A DNA stretch of 64,000 nucleotides, from the NCBI RefSeq assembly GCF_011397635.1, contig NC_064759.1:14528428-14592427 (forward strand), in the 5' to 3' direction. The notes beneath the pieces were generated by a model. That model had not been told where the DNA came from, did no database searches, and saw nothing but the letters and a program-made list of their open reading frames with translations. Positions 53,658-64,000 of the stretch are shown in pieces. Position 1 is the stretch's first letter; each line of letters opens with the position of its first letter. The position numbers and the translations under genes were made by a program. The DNA comes from Epinephelus fuscoguttatus (Eukaryota; Chordata; Actinopteri; Perciformes; Serranidae).

Positions 53658-54536
53658 ATGCCGCTGCACAAATCAACCCGGGGCCCTCGCCTGGACCCCA
53701 CCATGATCTCAGCCCCGCTGGGGGACTTTCGCCACACCATGCACATCGGGAGGGGAGGTGACGCCTTTGGGGACACCTCCTTCCTGTCCACGCTTGGTCC
53801 GACTCAGGCCAACCCTGACACAGCGAACCCTGGGAGTGCGCCAGCTGCTGACCCTCAGGTTACCGACAATGATCTTCACACAGATGGTCCAGGAAGCGCG
53901 GAGAACAATGAGCTCCAGCACTCTGAGTCAGTGTCTTCATTCGACCTGGACCTGGATCTGGGCCCGTCTATGCTCGGGGATGTACTCGGGGTGATGGACG
54001 GTTTGGGGCTCGACGAGGACGTGTTCAATTCCAAAAGCGGCACGTCATCGGTGGAGACGAGTCAGGGAAAAGCGGCTGTGGAGATGTCTGTGAACGCGCA
54101 GAACGAGCTGAATGGGAAGAACTTGGAACTTGGGAACCAGGTGGGAGACAACAGGATACAAGACGGGATCAAGCCAAAGGGGCTACGACCAAAAGTGCGA
54201 TTCAGTGACAAGCGAGAGGAGATAATTCGCCAAGTGTCCGAGGAGGAAGAGGGTCAAGGGTTTGACTTCCAGGATGAGGATCAGCTGGCTAGTCCAACGA
54301 GGGGCGCGAGTGAGAGCACAGTCAGTGGAGGTGAAGCCGAGTTCACCAACCACAAAGTAGATTTGCCACCCAGTCCGGCCTCGTCACATAGCTCAGAGTA
54401 TGAAGGAGTGACCCCATTGGACAGGAGGAGGGTCGACAGCTGCCACTCAGAGACTGATTCAGAGGAGGAGGAGGAGGAGGAAGTAGGACGAGGCTACACA
54501 TTTGAAGACGAGTTTGATGATGAGATTGGTCTATAG
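53658..54536 (+). CDS. cdc42ep5: Cdc42 effector protein 5 (Borg3) homolog
   Basis: A single coding exon of 292 codons plus TAG. Borg proteins bind GTP-loaded Cdc42 through a CRIB motif and organise septins and actin. The CRIB core is residues 17-31 (ISAPLGDFRHTMHIG), followed by the Borg homology GRGGDAFGDTSFLS. A second family block, DLDLGPSMLGDVLGVMDGL, lies near residues 100-118, and the end YTFEDEFDDEIGL matches the C terminus of CDC42EP5, which ends in VIGL in human. An ATG 12 bases upstream is excluded because the splice acceptor AG (53654-53655) cuts it off. The protein is about twice as long as the 148-aa human one; the extra length is acidic, Ser-rich and low in complexity. Its position next to leng8 matches human synteny, which supports the EP5 assignment over other Borg members. 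Confidence 0.93.
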   Translation: MPLHKSTRGPRLDPTMISAPLGDFRHTMHIGRGGDAFGDTSFLSTLGPTQANPDTANPGSAPAADPQVTDNDLHTDGPGSAENNELQHSESVSSFDLDLDLGPSMLGDVLGVMDGLGLDEDVFNSKSGTSSVETSQGKAAVEMSVNAQNELNGKNLELGNQVGDNRIQDGIKPKGLRPKVRFSDKREEIIRQVSEEEEGQGFDFQDEDQLASPTRGASESTVSGGEAEFTNHKVDLPPSPASSHSSEYEGVTPLDRRRVDSCHSETDSEEEEEEEVGRGYTFEDEFDDEIGL

Positions 54537-55505
54537 GGGGCCGGTACGGGCTCCCCTCAAAAACACATCGTTGCTGTTGAGTAAATCGAGTATACTGTAT
54601 GTTCCTAAACTCATCATTTCAGTGCTGTTTGAATGGGAGGCTTCAACAGAATACAAACTGGATTTTAGTTTTAAAGATTTGCAGTCCGACGACGTTGCTC
54701 AACTGGAAAAGACATTTTATGTTTTATCTGTAAGGGTAACAGATTTGCTGTCATGATCAGAGAAATCAGTGTCATTGAGGTTATTACAGTGAAAGGTTTG
54801 TAGCACTTTGACTTATTTCATTCACCTGGAAGCTTTGCTATGAAACAGACTCAATGAACGATGCTTGCATTGTTCATTTTGACTTTACGTCTTACATTTG
54901 CCATCTGAAGCGCACACGACAGATGTTGTTTATTGAGCTTTATGTTATAGTGCCTTAAAGAGAGCTGTATTCTTACATTATTGTACCATGTGCTATGTCA
55001 GTGTCTTAATAATTACTTCTCATATTGCATGTTTATTACAATCTCAGTGTCTTCTCTTGATGTTCAGTACATTCGATGAGCTTTCAAAACGGTCCCCAGA
55101 GGCTCTGTCAGAACATAAAGATATCCTGTGTATAATTAATTACTGTGAATTTGTCACATTCCAGATCTGTGAGGTTCTCTGGTTCAGATCAGTTTCACAC
55201 ATCTGTTTTCATTGTGCAGTTACTTTGCATGCTTTCAAGTTACCAAAGCTTTTCTCTCTGGGCTGTGGGGCTCCACTAACACTACATGCTAAGACAATCA
55301 TGGGATCTAAAGATCAATTGTAAATCAGGACCAGCGGTGTATTTTTGTACATGTGGTTTCGCCTTAATAATGCTTATATATTGAAAAAACAAGGACTTTG
55401 TTTCATGATGCTGTAAAAGGGAGAGACCATTATGCTCATCTGTTGAAAATGCTGGTTTGAACACATTTTGTTTTCCTGTGGTTTCATAAGGATTACAGTA
55501 AAAAC

Positions 55506-55511
55506 AATAAA
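55506..55511 (+). terminator. cdc42ep5 poly(A) signal
   Basis: AATAAA about 970 bp past the stop codon, followed by a T/G-richer stretch. A plausible end for a ~1 kb 3' UTR. Confidence 0.6.
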
Positions 55512-55519
55512 ATGATCAT

Positions 55520-57520
55520 TGGGATTTTCAAATACACATCAGCCTTGGCTATGACTTGTATTTTCTTTGGAAATGACTAGGCACAAAAAAGGAGAAGAAT
55601 TCAGTGTGAGTCTGAGGATGCTGTCATGTATGGCCATTCCCTAAAATAAAGTAAATCTGTGCCTTCAACTACTCCATGACAAGCCCTTAAACGTGTTATC
55701 AGAAGCAGTAATAGAAAATGTGGATATCAATGAGAGCTTTTTGACTGCTTAGAATTACAAGCCAACACATCAGTAATGTATGTCGCAATTCTAATTATTG
55801 AAATCTACAACTCATTATTTGTTGAAATGTTAATTCTTAAATGAAAAACCCTAAAAACTTAAGTGAGTGTGTGTTGGTGCATGTGTTCATATGCTGCTAA
55901 CTGGATTGAGATAAAGTTACAAGAGCAAATAAAACAACTGGAAGACAGAATAAGGAAGATGAGATTAAACTGATAAAAAAGGCGTCTGCTTTGGATAGTG
56001 TTTGAACACTAGAAATTTTATTTATTTATTTTTAAATACTATTTAACCTTTATTTAACCAGGAAGTCCCATTGAGATTGAAAATGTCTTTTCCAAGAGAG
56101 ACCTGGCTGAGGTAGCAGCCTTTAAAACTCATTTAAAATGCAACAAATACAACATATAAAATGACTTGTTGCTATCTATCTATCTATCTATCTGCTCAAC
56201 TTTTACCATTGACTTCTATTCAAGAGATGAAGAGAAAAACTGAGCAAGAAGGGTGAAGGACGAAGTTCATGTATTAGTTAGTCCAGATGTTTTTTCCACT
56301 GTCATAAATCATCCATTTCTTCCATTTAATAACAAAAACTTTTTCTCTCACTCTCAGCACAAATCTCTTAGAATTTCCAACCATTGTTCCATAGCAGGTG
56401 ATTCAGTCTTGTACCAGTCCCTTGTTATTGCCTTCTTGCTTGTGATCAATAGTATCTCTGTAATTCATGACAAAATCATTTATAGTCCCAAAGTACATAA
56501 CTTTGCAGTCATCAGGTGTTGCATATCCCAGAATTTCTTTGATTGTAACATTCACATTTTCCCAGAATTAGTGTAGCTTGTGATGTTCCCAAAAAATATG
56601 CCTCTCTATTCCCACATACTCACCAACAGGTTGTGACCTTGTTGTTTTACCCTTTATTTTAGATGTAATGAAGTAGCAGAGTAATTTTTTCCATCCAATC
56701 TCCCTCCATGTCTTTGAGTTTGTGGTGGTGTGTTGTGTTCAGCACATACTAAACCATTCTTTATTTGTAATTTCAGTGTTTAATTCCCTCCGCCATTTTG
56801 TTTTGATGTTCAAAAAAGGAGTTTCACTCGTCAAACTGTCACTGTAATTATCTTCGATAATGTGTGTACAAATCCAACATGAATATGCTAATTTAAAAGT
56901 GGCTCAATGGCTTTGTGGTACTTCAGCTATTACTTTATTGACATCACAGCCACATATTCAAAATAGTTTATGTTAGACATACTGGAAATCCAAGTGTTGA
57001 CATATGAAATGGGAAGCTACATATCCACTTGTCACAACCCTTTATCAACATGTGGAAACTCAGCTGTAGATATGATATTAGTAATCATTATTCTAACTGG
57101 AGAACAAGGAATCAGTTTTGACCGGTTGAATTTATATCCTACATGCGGAAATATAATTGTAAGATGTCAAAAGTGTTTTACAGATATCTTAAAATAAAAA
57201 CATTTGTTGACATCTTTTCCACTAGTGAAAACTAAATCGCTACCAGTCAGCCCTGTTGATTAAGTATTAAAAGAGATTGTCATGAGATGCCCACTAGCTC
57301 AGTAGGTAGAGCTGACGTCCCATCTACAAAGGCAATGTGCTTGCCGCAGCAATCATGAGATTGAGTTCAGCCTGCGGCCCTTTGCTGCATGTCATCCCCT
57401 CTCTGTCCCTCGACACGCTTAAAAACTCTGCAATCCAATGAAGGCAAAAACTAAGAAAATAATAAAACCACTCTCTCTCTGAAAACACTGATTCAAGAAA
57501 TCAGAGTATAAAAACAGTTT
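55520..57520. other. Intergenic region between cdc42ep5 and grwd1
   Basis: No gene. At 56028-56120 a repeat fragment contains ACCTTTATTTAACCAGGAAG and AGAGAGACCTGGC, text I know from many fish repeats. It is followed by a (TCTA)n run at 56175-56194 and about 600 bp of possible decayed LINE-like sequence. A SINE lies at 57287-57470. Confidence 0.5.
57287..57470 (+). repeat. tRNA-derived SINE, copy 2
   Basis: A tRNA-like head (CCACTAGCTCAGTAGGTAGA resembles an A box; GAGATTGAGTTCAGCC a decayed B box) is followed by the body motif GCATGTCATCCCCTCTCTG and an A-rich tail. The CGTCCCATCTACAAAGGCAA segment is shared with the copy at 8527. Confidence 0.7.
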
Positions 57521-57527
57521 TGAACAT

Positions 57528-57533
57528 TTTATT
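57528..57533 (-). terminator. grwd1 poly(A) signal
   Basis: AATAAA on the minus strand, about 290 bp past the grwd1 stop codon. Confidence 0.7.
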
Positions 57534-57821
57534 TTAAGCATGCAACAGGGAATGCCTAAAATAGTTCACACATCTGTAAAACATACAGACAGAGTTCAAT
57601 AGCAGAGATTATAACACCATATGGCGCCTACGTTGGCCAATAAATGTCAGAAAGAAGAATTATTGTACGCATGTCTGTACATTATTACAAGTTTCTTAAA
57701 GATGAAACATGTTAAGAGTTTCCTGCTCATTACACACTGAATGTGTACTACTCATGCAAATGCAAAAATAGTTTTCTCTCTCTCTCACACACACTCACAT
57801 ACATTCACACACACACACACG

Positions 57822-60800
57822 CTACACAGATATTGTTCTGAACACGTTGAAACCTGACAGAGCCGTGGAGATCATCACACCAGGTAGCTGCGGGTGCCAG
57901 TGGATCTCCTTAATCTCTGACTGACCCTGGTGCAGGAACAGCAGCTGAGGGGGTAAGTCCTTCACCCCCTCCACCCTGGCGCCCACGTCGCAAGACTCCA
58001 CCGACAGATCCCACTGGCTGATGACGTCATCCGCTCCAGAGGCGGCGAACACGCTTGAGTCCACAGGGCTCCACTCCACGGATGTGACGGGAGCGCTGTG
58101 CTGCTTGAAGTTCGCCACGGGCCGCCCAGTCTGCATGTACGGGTGGAACAAAAGGTGTGACAGCTATTAATCCCAAGTCATAACAGCATCACTCCCAACA
58201 TGGAGACTGATTTATAAATGTGTGTGTTTTCTGCTTTTTGCTCACAGGTTTCAACAAGAACTCATCAGGGTGTATAAATGTGTCTTAAAGGCATATAAAA
58301 AATGGATTCCTGTATCAGGAGGAATGTTGCTGTAATTACATACTATTGTGTAAGAGGCGCAAGATGGGACAAATGTTATTATTTAGGTGGGGCCAAGCTG
58401 TGAGGGTGTTTGATTATCTGATGTTGTAACAGGACAAACACTGTTTGTCTTGTTGCACTAATGGTTGGTTACTCTGTTGTGACGACACACGCTGATCAAA
58501 CAGTCAGATCTTCACTCCTGGTCTGACATTAAAGGTGCGGTTGGTAACTCTTATGAAAATAACTTACAGACTTATAGGTAATCTGTGAAAAAAAATCATC
58601 TTCCTCGCCTTTCGAAATGCTTACAATGGGATTACCATGTGTGTTATAGCCAATCAGAGTGGAGGAGTCTCTAACGCAGCTGTAAATCATGTCAATAGGC
58701 TTGTTAGAATGAGCCAGGCCTGCACTGATTTGATCACTGGCAATCGCTGCACAATGCATGCCGGTGAGGTTTGTGTACAACTTCACCCTAAGTTGCTCTG
58801 ACGTCATGCAAAATCCTGTTTTATGAAATTAATGTTGTACCTTTATTTTTGTTGTTGCGATAACTTGATGTTGAAGCCGTTGTGTCATGAATATGTTCTA
58901 TTTTCTAATTGTGTTTTTTTACAGAGAAATTATTCTCTGTTTCCTGCCTAGGGACTACAGATGAAAATTTGTTTATAGCTAACTCTGGTGCAGTGAAGTA
59001 GCTGTGCACTGTCCCTGTTAAATAATTAAAAAAATTTGTGGACAGCGATATTCTCAGAAGAGCGAGGTGGCCGCAGTTTTTAGAGCCAGGTGCTGCAGTT
59101 GCTCTCTACTGACTGCAAGGGTATGATGGGGAACGCCCGGCTGTCACCTGATCTAACAGCTGATTGGTTTAGATGTTGACTCATCAAGATGACGTTTTAA
59201 ATACACTTTTCATTTTTGAAAAGAGATTTAGATGTTATTTTTCTGATTTGAAGGTTTATTCTGTAACAGAAAACATGTTGTGTGACTGATGGTGAAGTGT
59301 AGTCATCAGAGACTTAATACATTCATCATAAACTATATGTAGCCGACTGTACTTAAACATTGGACTCTTAATTATTAAAGTATCAGCATCACAGAGACTT
59401 GTGGTCAGTGGGATGTGAGGATTCTTAAAATAACATCTGTACAGATGTGAAACCATGACTGTATCTGACTGATCTGTAATGAAAGCTGTTTCCCCTCTGA
59501 AAATATTAACCTTGAGGGGACAGGTCTGCTCTGCGGCAGCAAACTGAAATGATGCTGAATAACACAAGAATTCATGTAAAATGGAGGTTGAACCATGAAT
59601 ATAAATTACAGATCACCTGTAAAGCATTTTAATAGGCTACTCGGTCATAAATAAAACAACTGGAGGCTGCAAACAAACTGATATGAGTCCGGTAACATTT
59701 TAAATGAGTCTGCATCATATCTAACAAGATATGAGTGATACTGTGACTTCCTGTGCAGACTAAAGGCTGCTGAAAACTGTCGGGAAACTGTCCGACTTCA
59801 CCGCAGCTTTTTATCACTGCCTCCTGCTGCAGCTGCCTGATCTCGTCCACGTTCTCAAACAAGTCTAATCACTGCTCGTGAACTGCCCTGTTGAATTTGG
59901 TAGCACTGATCAAAAAGTAATCAAGATTCTGTTACTGCACTGCCTCAAATGTTTCAGAAACACATTTTAGTGGACTGTTAAGCTGTAAAATGAAAAAGTT
60001 TGGTCTGGCTGGTGGGCGGTGCTTCATACAAATTTTCAAACATGACAGCCAGGTCACAAATGTTCTCATTTTACAGGTAAACACTACACTAAAATATGTA
60101 AATGAAAACATGAGGTGAGACACAGGCAATGCAGTAATACAGTCTTGTTTCATATGTGATCAGTGCTGCCTAGTTTGACCGCAGTTCGGAGCAGTGACTG
60201 ACACGATTGTTAGCTGCGTTTGAGACTCCTCGGCTCTGATTGGTCGTTTTCTTTAAGCAGCGGTCTAAAATGAAAACATGCCTGCCATTAGAGGCAGACC
60301 AACTGTCTCATTTACTCTACTGTGTGGATGTAGTGACAGTTTCAGAACATATGACAAAAGTTATTGTATGAAAATGAGCAACTGTGGCTTTAACAACTCA
60401 TACAAAACAACACAGTACATATAATAACTCTAAACAATGTTCAGCTGAATTATCTTGCATGAGTTAAATGATTACCAATGAAGTTTCTATTTTCAGATAT
60501 GAAAATTAAATTGTTGGTTTTTACCTTGAACTGTCGAAGGTCCCACACTTTCAGAAGCCCGTCGTCCCCTCCCGACAGGATGAATGGTTCGGTCCTGTTC
60601 CAGCTGATCACATTGATGTCGGATGAGTGAGCTCCGTCGGCTGAAAGCATTGAATTGGGCGGGGCACGGATATCCCAGATACGAATAGACTGATCCACCG
60701 AGCAAGATGCAAAAACCTGTGGCAAACACGAGAGGGCAGATCGTGAGATTTGAACTTTGAGGTCAAACTTGTACAAAACAAGTCTTAACAAGAAACTCTA

Positions 60801-62619
60801 ATGTACTCACTGCTAAACATTTTTGTTCTGTATTTAAGTGTGTGAGAGAGTCGGGCTGTCCATGTTCACAATTTGTGTTTGATGCTTTTTGAAAACCTTG
60901 CTACATTTAGAAATTACAGTCAGTTAGGCTGCACCCAAGAGCTGCATAGTGTACATTCACAGAGGCAAATCATTAACTAGCCACGTCAGGCTGCAGGATT
61001 CACATCCATATATCACAAACTAGTTTGGTGACTTGTTAAATTGCATATTTGGGTCTGTGTTTCTTAGTTACATCACTGTGGTGGCACATAGTTCAAGTGT
61101 TAACAGGTTTTTTTGTAGTCAGCATAGTTTCATTCATTCCAATCACTGACTCCCCTCACCACACCCTGTCCGTCCATCCAAACACCTGTAAACAACTGGT
61201 GAGCTCAGTTTGACTTTATTAGTCCCTGTGGAGCAGAGGTGTCACAGTACATGTATGCTTGTTAAACTGTTCGGCTTTCGGTTTGGTGTGGATTACAAAC
61301 CCGATGATATGTTGAACTATTCTATTACATTTGGCAAATAAAATACACAGTTTCAACAGTGTTTAAGATAATGTTCTCAGTGCTACTGTCCTCAACAAGG
61401 CAGCCCATGTCGTGTGCCCCTCCCATCCCCAAACCACAACATTCTACACCAGTGAGACACACTGGGAGGCAGCTACGCTAAGCTAGCTCGTTGCAGGATG
61501 GTTGTTAATGCCATTACCAGACCTGAAACAGAAGATGCTCTATTAATCAACAGGTCTGGTGTTTGGAGCCACTTTGCTTTCACTATGAATTACGAGGGTG
61601 ATGGTGAGAGAGAGCGCAGCTACAGACTCTCCTCAGCAGCTAACCCAGTAGCACAGTAACATTTACGACCCCCAAGCTGAAGCACGAGCTGCTGAATGGT
61701 CACAGACTCTGGTCAGGAGTGAAGCCAGCAGCACACAGTCAGTGACTGCACAGCACACACACACACACACGCTCCTAACTAGGGAACGAGAGCCAGTGCA
61801 CGGCTGTAGCCTCTCGCTCAGCAGCTAACGTTAGCACAAAGCCACACCCACCGCAGTGAGCAGTGGCTGCTGGATAGCCGATTCAGCCAGAAGGAAGGAC
61901 AAAAAGGTACGTTAGTGACAGCAGTTTGGCTTGTGTTTATACGACTGTGGCATCTAACAGAGATGTTTATTTGTGTATTTATTAGACTGAAAGAGCTCAG
62001 AGAGTTGTGGGACGTAGCAAACTTACTGCTCACACACTATTTGCGAAAGAAATGACACTGATACTGTGTGCTCTAATGTCAGAAGCAACGCAGAAAGAAA
62101 CCACTGATTTTTCTATCGAACCGTGACCCGTCTGTCACACCGAACCATACATTTTGTTCATCCTCTGCATTTGAATCAGCCTAAATATTTGGGATCAGTG
62201 AGGCAACTCCTGCTCTGAGGTCAGGGTGCAGTGTGGACACGTAACATGCATGTAAATCCCAATATGCACGCCTTATGTTTTACATGTTTGTATTTTATTA
62301 TGGTAAACCCACACAGATAGATGCCAGCCTCATGTGGGGGCTGAACAGAGGATGATCTTGCAGTGAGCAGACAGTGCTTAACACTGATCCACTGTGCCGC
62401 CCTGTAAAGCTCTAAAGCTCATCTCTGGTGCCTCAGTCTGACCCACTGTGTCTCTGTTTTCCTACAAACATACTGTAGCTTCGGTGGGCGACCACTGCAG
62501 ATCCTCCACAGACTTGCTGTGGGAGCTGAAAGGTCGCTGGTCAATCTGCCATGAGGTCCCGCCCTCTCTTGGCTCCCACACATGGATGTTCTTTTTGCAG
62601 TCTCCACTGACGAGGCGAC
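57822..62619 (-). CDS. grwd1: Glutamate-rich WD repeat-containing protein 1, C-terminal part
   Basis: Three exons are visible: 62474-62619, 60525-60716 and 57822-58130, in phase, giving about 215 residues. The gene continues past the right end of the window, so the start and the acidic N-terminal part are missing. GRWD1 is a nuclear histone-binding WD40 protein with roles in ribosome biogenesis and chromatin. Repeats visible include [37 protein letters not shown] with [27 protein letters not shown] with [10 protein letters not shown], and [20 protein letters not shown] with QWDL. It ends [10 protein letters not shown], the family C terminus. The 57822-58130 exon is followed by a CA-rich 3' UTR. 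Confidence 0.93.
58529..60393. mobile_element. Decayed inverted-repeat element filling a grwd1 intron
   Basis: The left end TTAAAGGTGCGGTTGGTAAC with ATGAAAATAACTTA and the complement of the right end (TTAAAGCCACAGTTGCTCAT with CATACAATAACTTTT) are similar, which suggests diverged terminal inverted repeats. The 1.86 kb interior has no long open frame. The boundaries are approximate. Confidence 0.5.
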
Positions 62620-64000
62620 CTGTTAATTAAAGCACAAACATGACACTTTAGCTTTCGGCTGCGGGATACACACATCTGCTGTGGTTACACTTCACCTCAT
62701 CCAACCAGTATTTTCGCAGCTGTGTAAAATGTGACTCATCTACGTATTTAAAGGAATACTTCACCTGCAAAATGAGCACTTGTATATCAATTAATCACCG
62801 TGTGTTACCTTGAATTTGTGAAGAAAGCTTTATTTTACTTGGATGCCCCCACAGTGAACGGAGAATCCAAAAAATGGCAAATTGTAGATAATTGGAACAT
62901 ACAGCCAAAGGGCCAGAACCGGTCCACCAAAGGGTGCAATCTGACCCACTGGATGACTCTGTACATCCAACGGCACTGTCACATGAGCAAAATCAGAATT
63001 GGCGAATAGTTGCCTCCTGTTCACATACATTTAATGCAAGTGAGGGGATGTATGAAATACTCACTCCAGGTGGTGAGGCAAATTCACATCTTTACATCAT
63101 GTCCAGTTCAACTTTGATGAACAAAGTTGCAGCCTCAACCAATAGCCAAGGAGTATGTGTGGAGGAGGCTTTAATTGTTGCTGTGTCAGACCAGCTGATG
63201 TTGTGTGATACTGGCCGAGAAAATACAAACTGCTCCACATGAGAGATGCTGACAGTGAGTCAGGAGATGGGCATGAATGTATGAAAATGTAAAATGTACC
63301 AATAACATCATATTTTGAGGTATTTATTAGCAAGCTAGCTAACGTGAGCTAACAAACTGTCTTTCCTTGTGCCTCACATCCAGCTTGAATATCATTAAGG
63401 CAGCTATGGTCACTCGCCTGCATCCCTCATGTGTGACCACTCTATTAGGGATGTACTTGTGAAAGCTCAGAGGTGATTGGTTGCAGGAGCAAGTTAAACA
63501 GTGAGTAGATACTGCATGTAAAGTGCTACTGTAAGGCTTTTCCAGTCTGACCAGAATACAGCTCTCTGAAAAAAACAATACACTCATTCTGTGGTCTTAT
63601 TTAAAGATGTGGACCACTGTGCAAAATATCAGCAGCTCCAGTAGAAAATAATCTGTGTCAGACTTCTATCTTCAAACAATCTTTAGTTTGGTGCGGTGAG
63701 GCCAGCATTTCTGCACAGGAGTGGAAACGTATGGGGAAAAAAAGCACTTGTAATGACAGTGAAAAGGAGGCTGACTGGATATGGAAAAACTGAGACATAT
63801 TGTTGAAACAGCACTTATTTTTCTTAAGACATCTGAGGCTGTTCATCATCTGTTTATAGTAAACGGGTGAACACTCACAGAATGTGCTTCTTTACGCTCG
63901 ACAAAAGGAAAAATGGAGGTGTTGTTATTTATAGATTATTATGTGGTGGTTTTACTTGTCTGGCCCACTGGAGATCAAATATGGAAAATCCAATCCTATC
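62620..64000. other. grwd1 intron continuing past the window edge
   Basis: No further grwd1 exon is recognised here. The text from TTTAAAGGAATACTTCACCT at 62747 looks like the start of a MITE family that I recall from fish, but I cannot find a clear right end. Confidence 0.5.

Overview
The window is nuclear DNA from a ray-finned fish, most likely a percomorph teleost. The evidence is small spliced exons with GT-AG introns, many tRNA-derived SINEs, MITE-like foldback repeats and a Tc1-like element, plus vertebrate genes that include the fish-type paralogue rbfox1l. Six genes can be read: five complete coding sequences and one cut by the right edge. In all five complete genes the exon lengths sum to a multiple of three with consistent junction phases, which supports the hand-drawn splice sites.

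Layout, left to right. 1-3990: no gene seen; probably mboat7 3' UTR and intergenic DNA. 3991-9896 (minus): mboat7, a lysophosphatidylinositol acyltransferase (473 aa, 8 coding exons). 11980-14821 (minus): rps9, small-subunit ribosomal protein S9 (194 aa), with two related intronic box C/D snoRNA candidates. 15665-29145 (plus): rbfox1l, an RNA-binding splicing regulator (383 aa, 12 coding exons, two long repeat-filled introns). 29146-36860: rbfox1l 3' region and a transposon-rich stretch with a hAT-like MITE, a foldback element carrying other insertions, and a broken Tc1 element between two copies of the same ~260 bp sequence. 41083-47233 (minus): leng8, a SAC3/GANP-type nuclear protein (866 aa, 15 coding exons) with polyQ and polyP tracts. 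53658-54536 (plus): cdc42ep5, a Cdc42 effector (292 aa in one coding exon). 57822-62619 (minus): the last three visible exons of grwd1, a WD40 ribosome-biogenesis and histone-binding protein whose 5' part lies beyond 64000.

mboat7, rps9, leng8 and cdc42ep5 are also close together at human 19q13.4, in and beside the leukocyte receptor complex. The window therefore looks like the fish counterpart of that region's housekeeping genes, with no immunoglobulin-type receptor genes visible. The genes do not form a pathway: they cover phospholipid remodelling, translation, splicing, mRNA processing or export, cytoskeletal signalling and ribosome assembly.

The least expected signals are the duplicated snoRNA candidates in rps9 introns, which carry an 11-nt match to the antisense of 18S rRNA, and the identical flanks around the truncated Tc1 element, which are either a recent rearrangement or an assembly artefact. 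I found no CRISPR array, operon, phage or other prokaryote-like system, and nothing that I would call a wholly new biological system.
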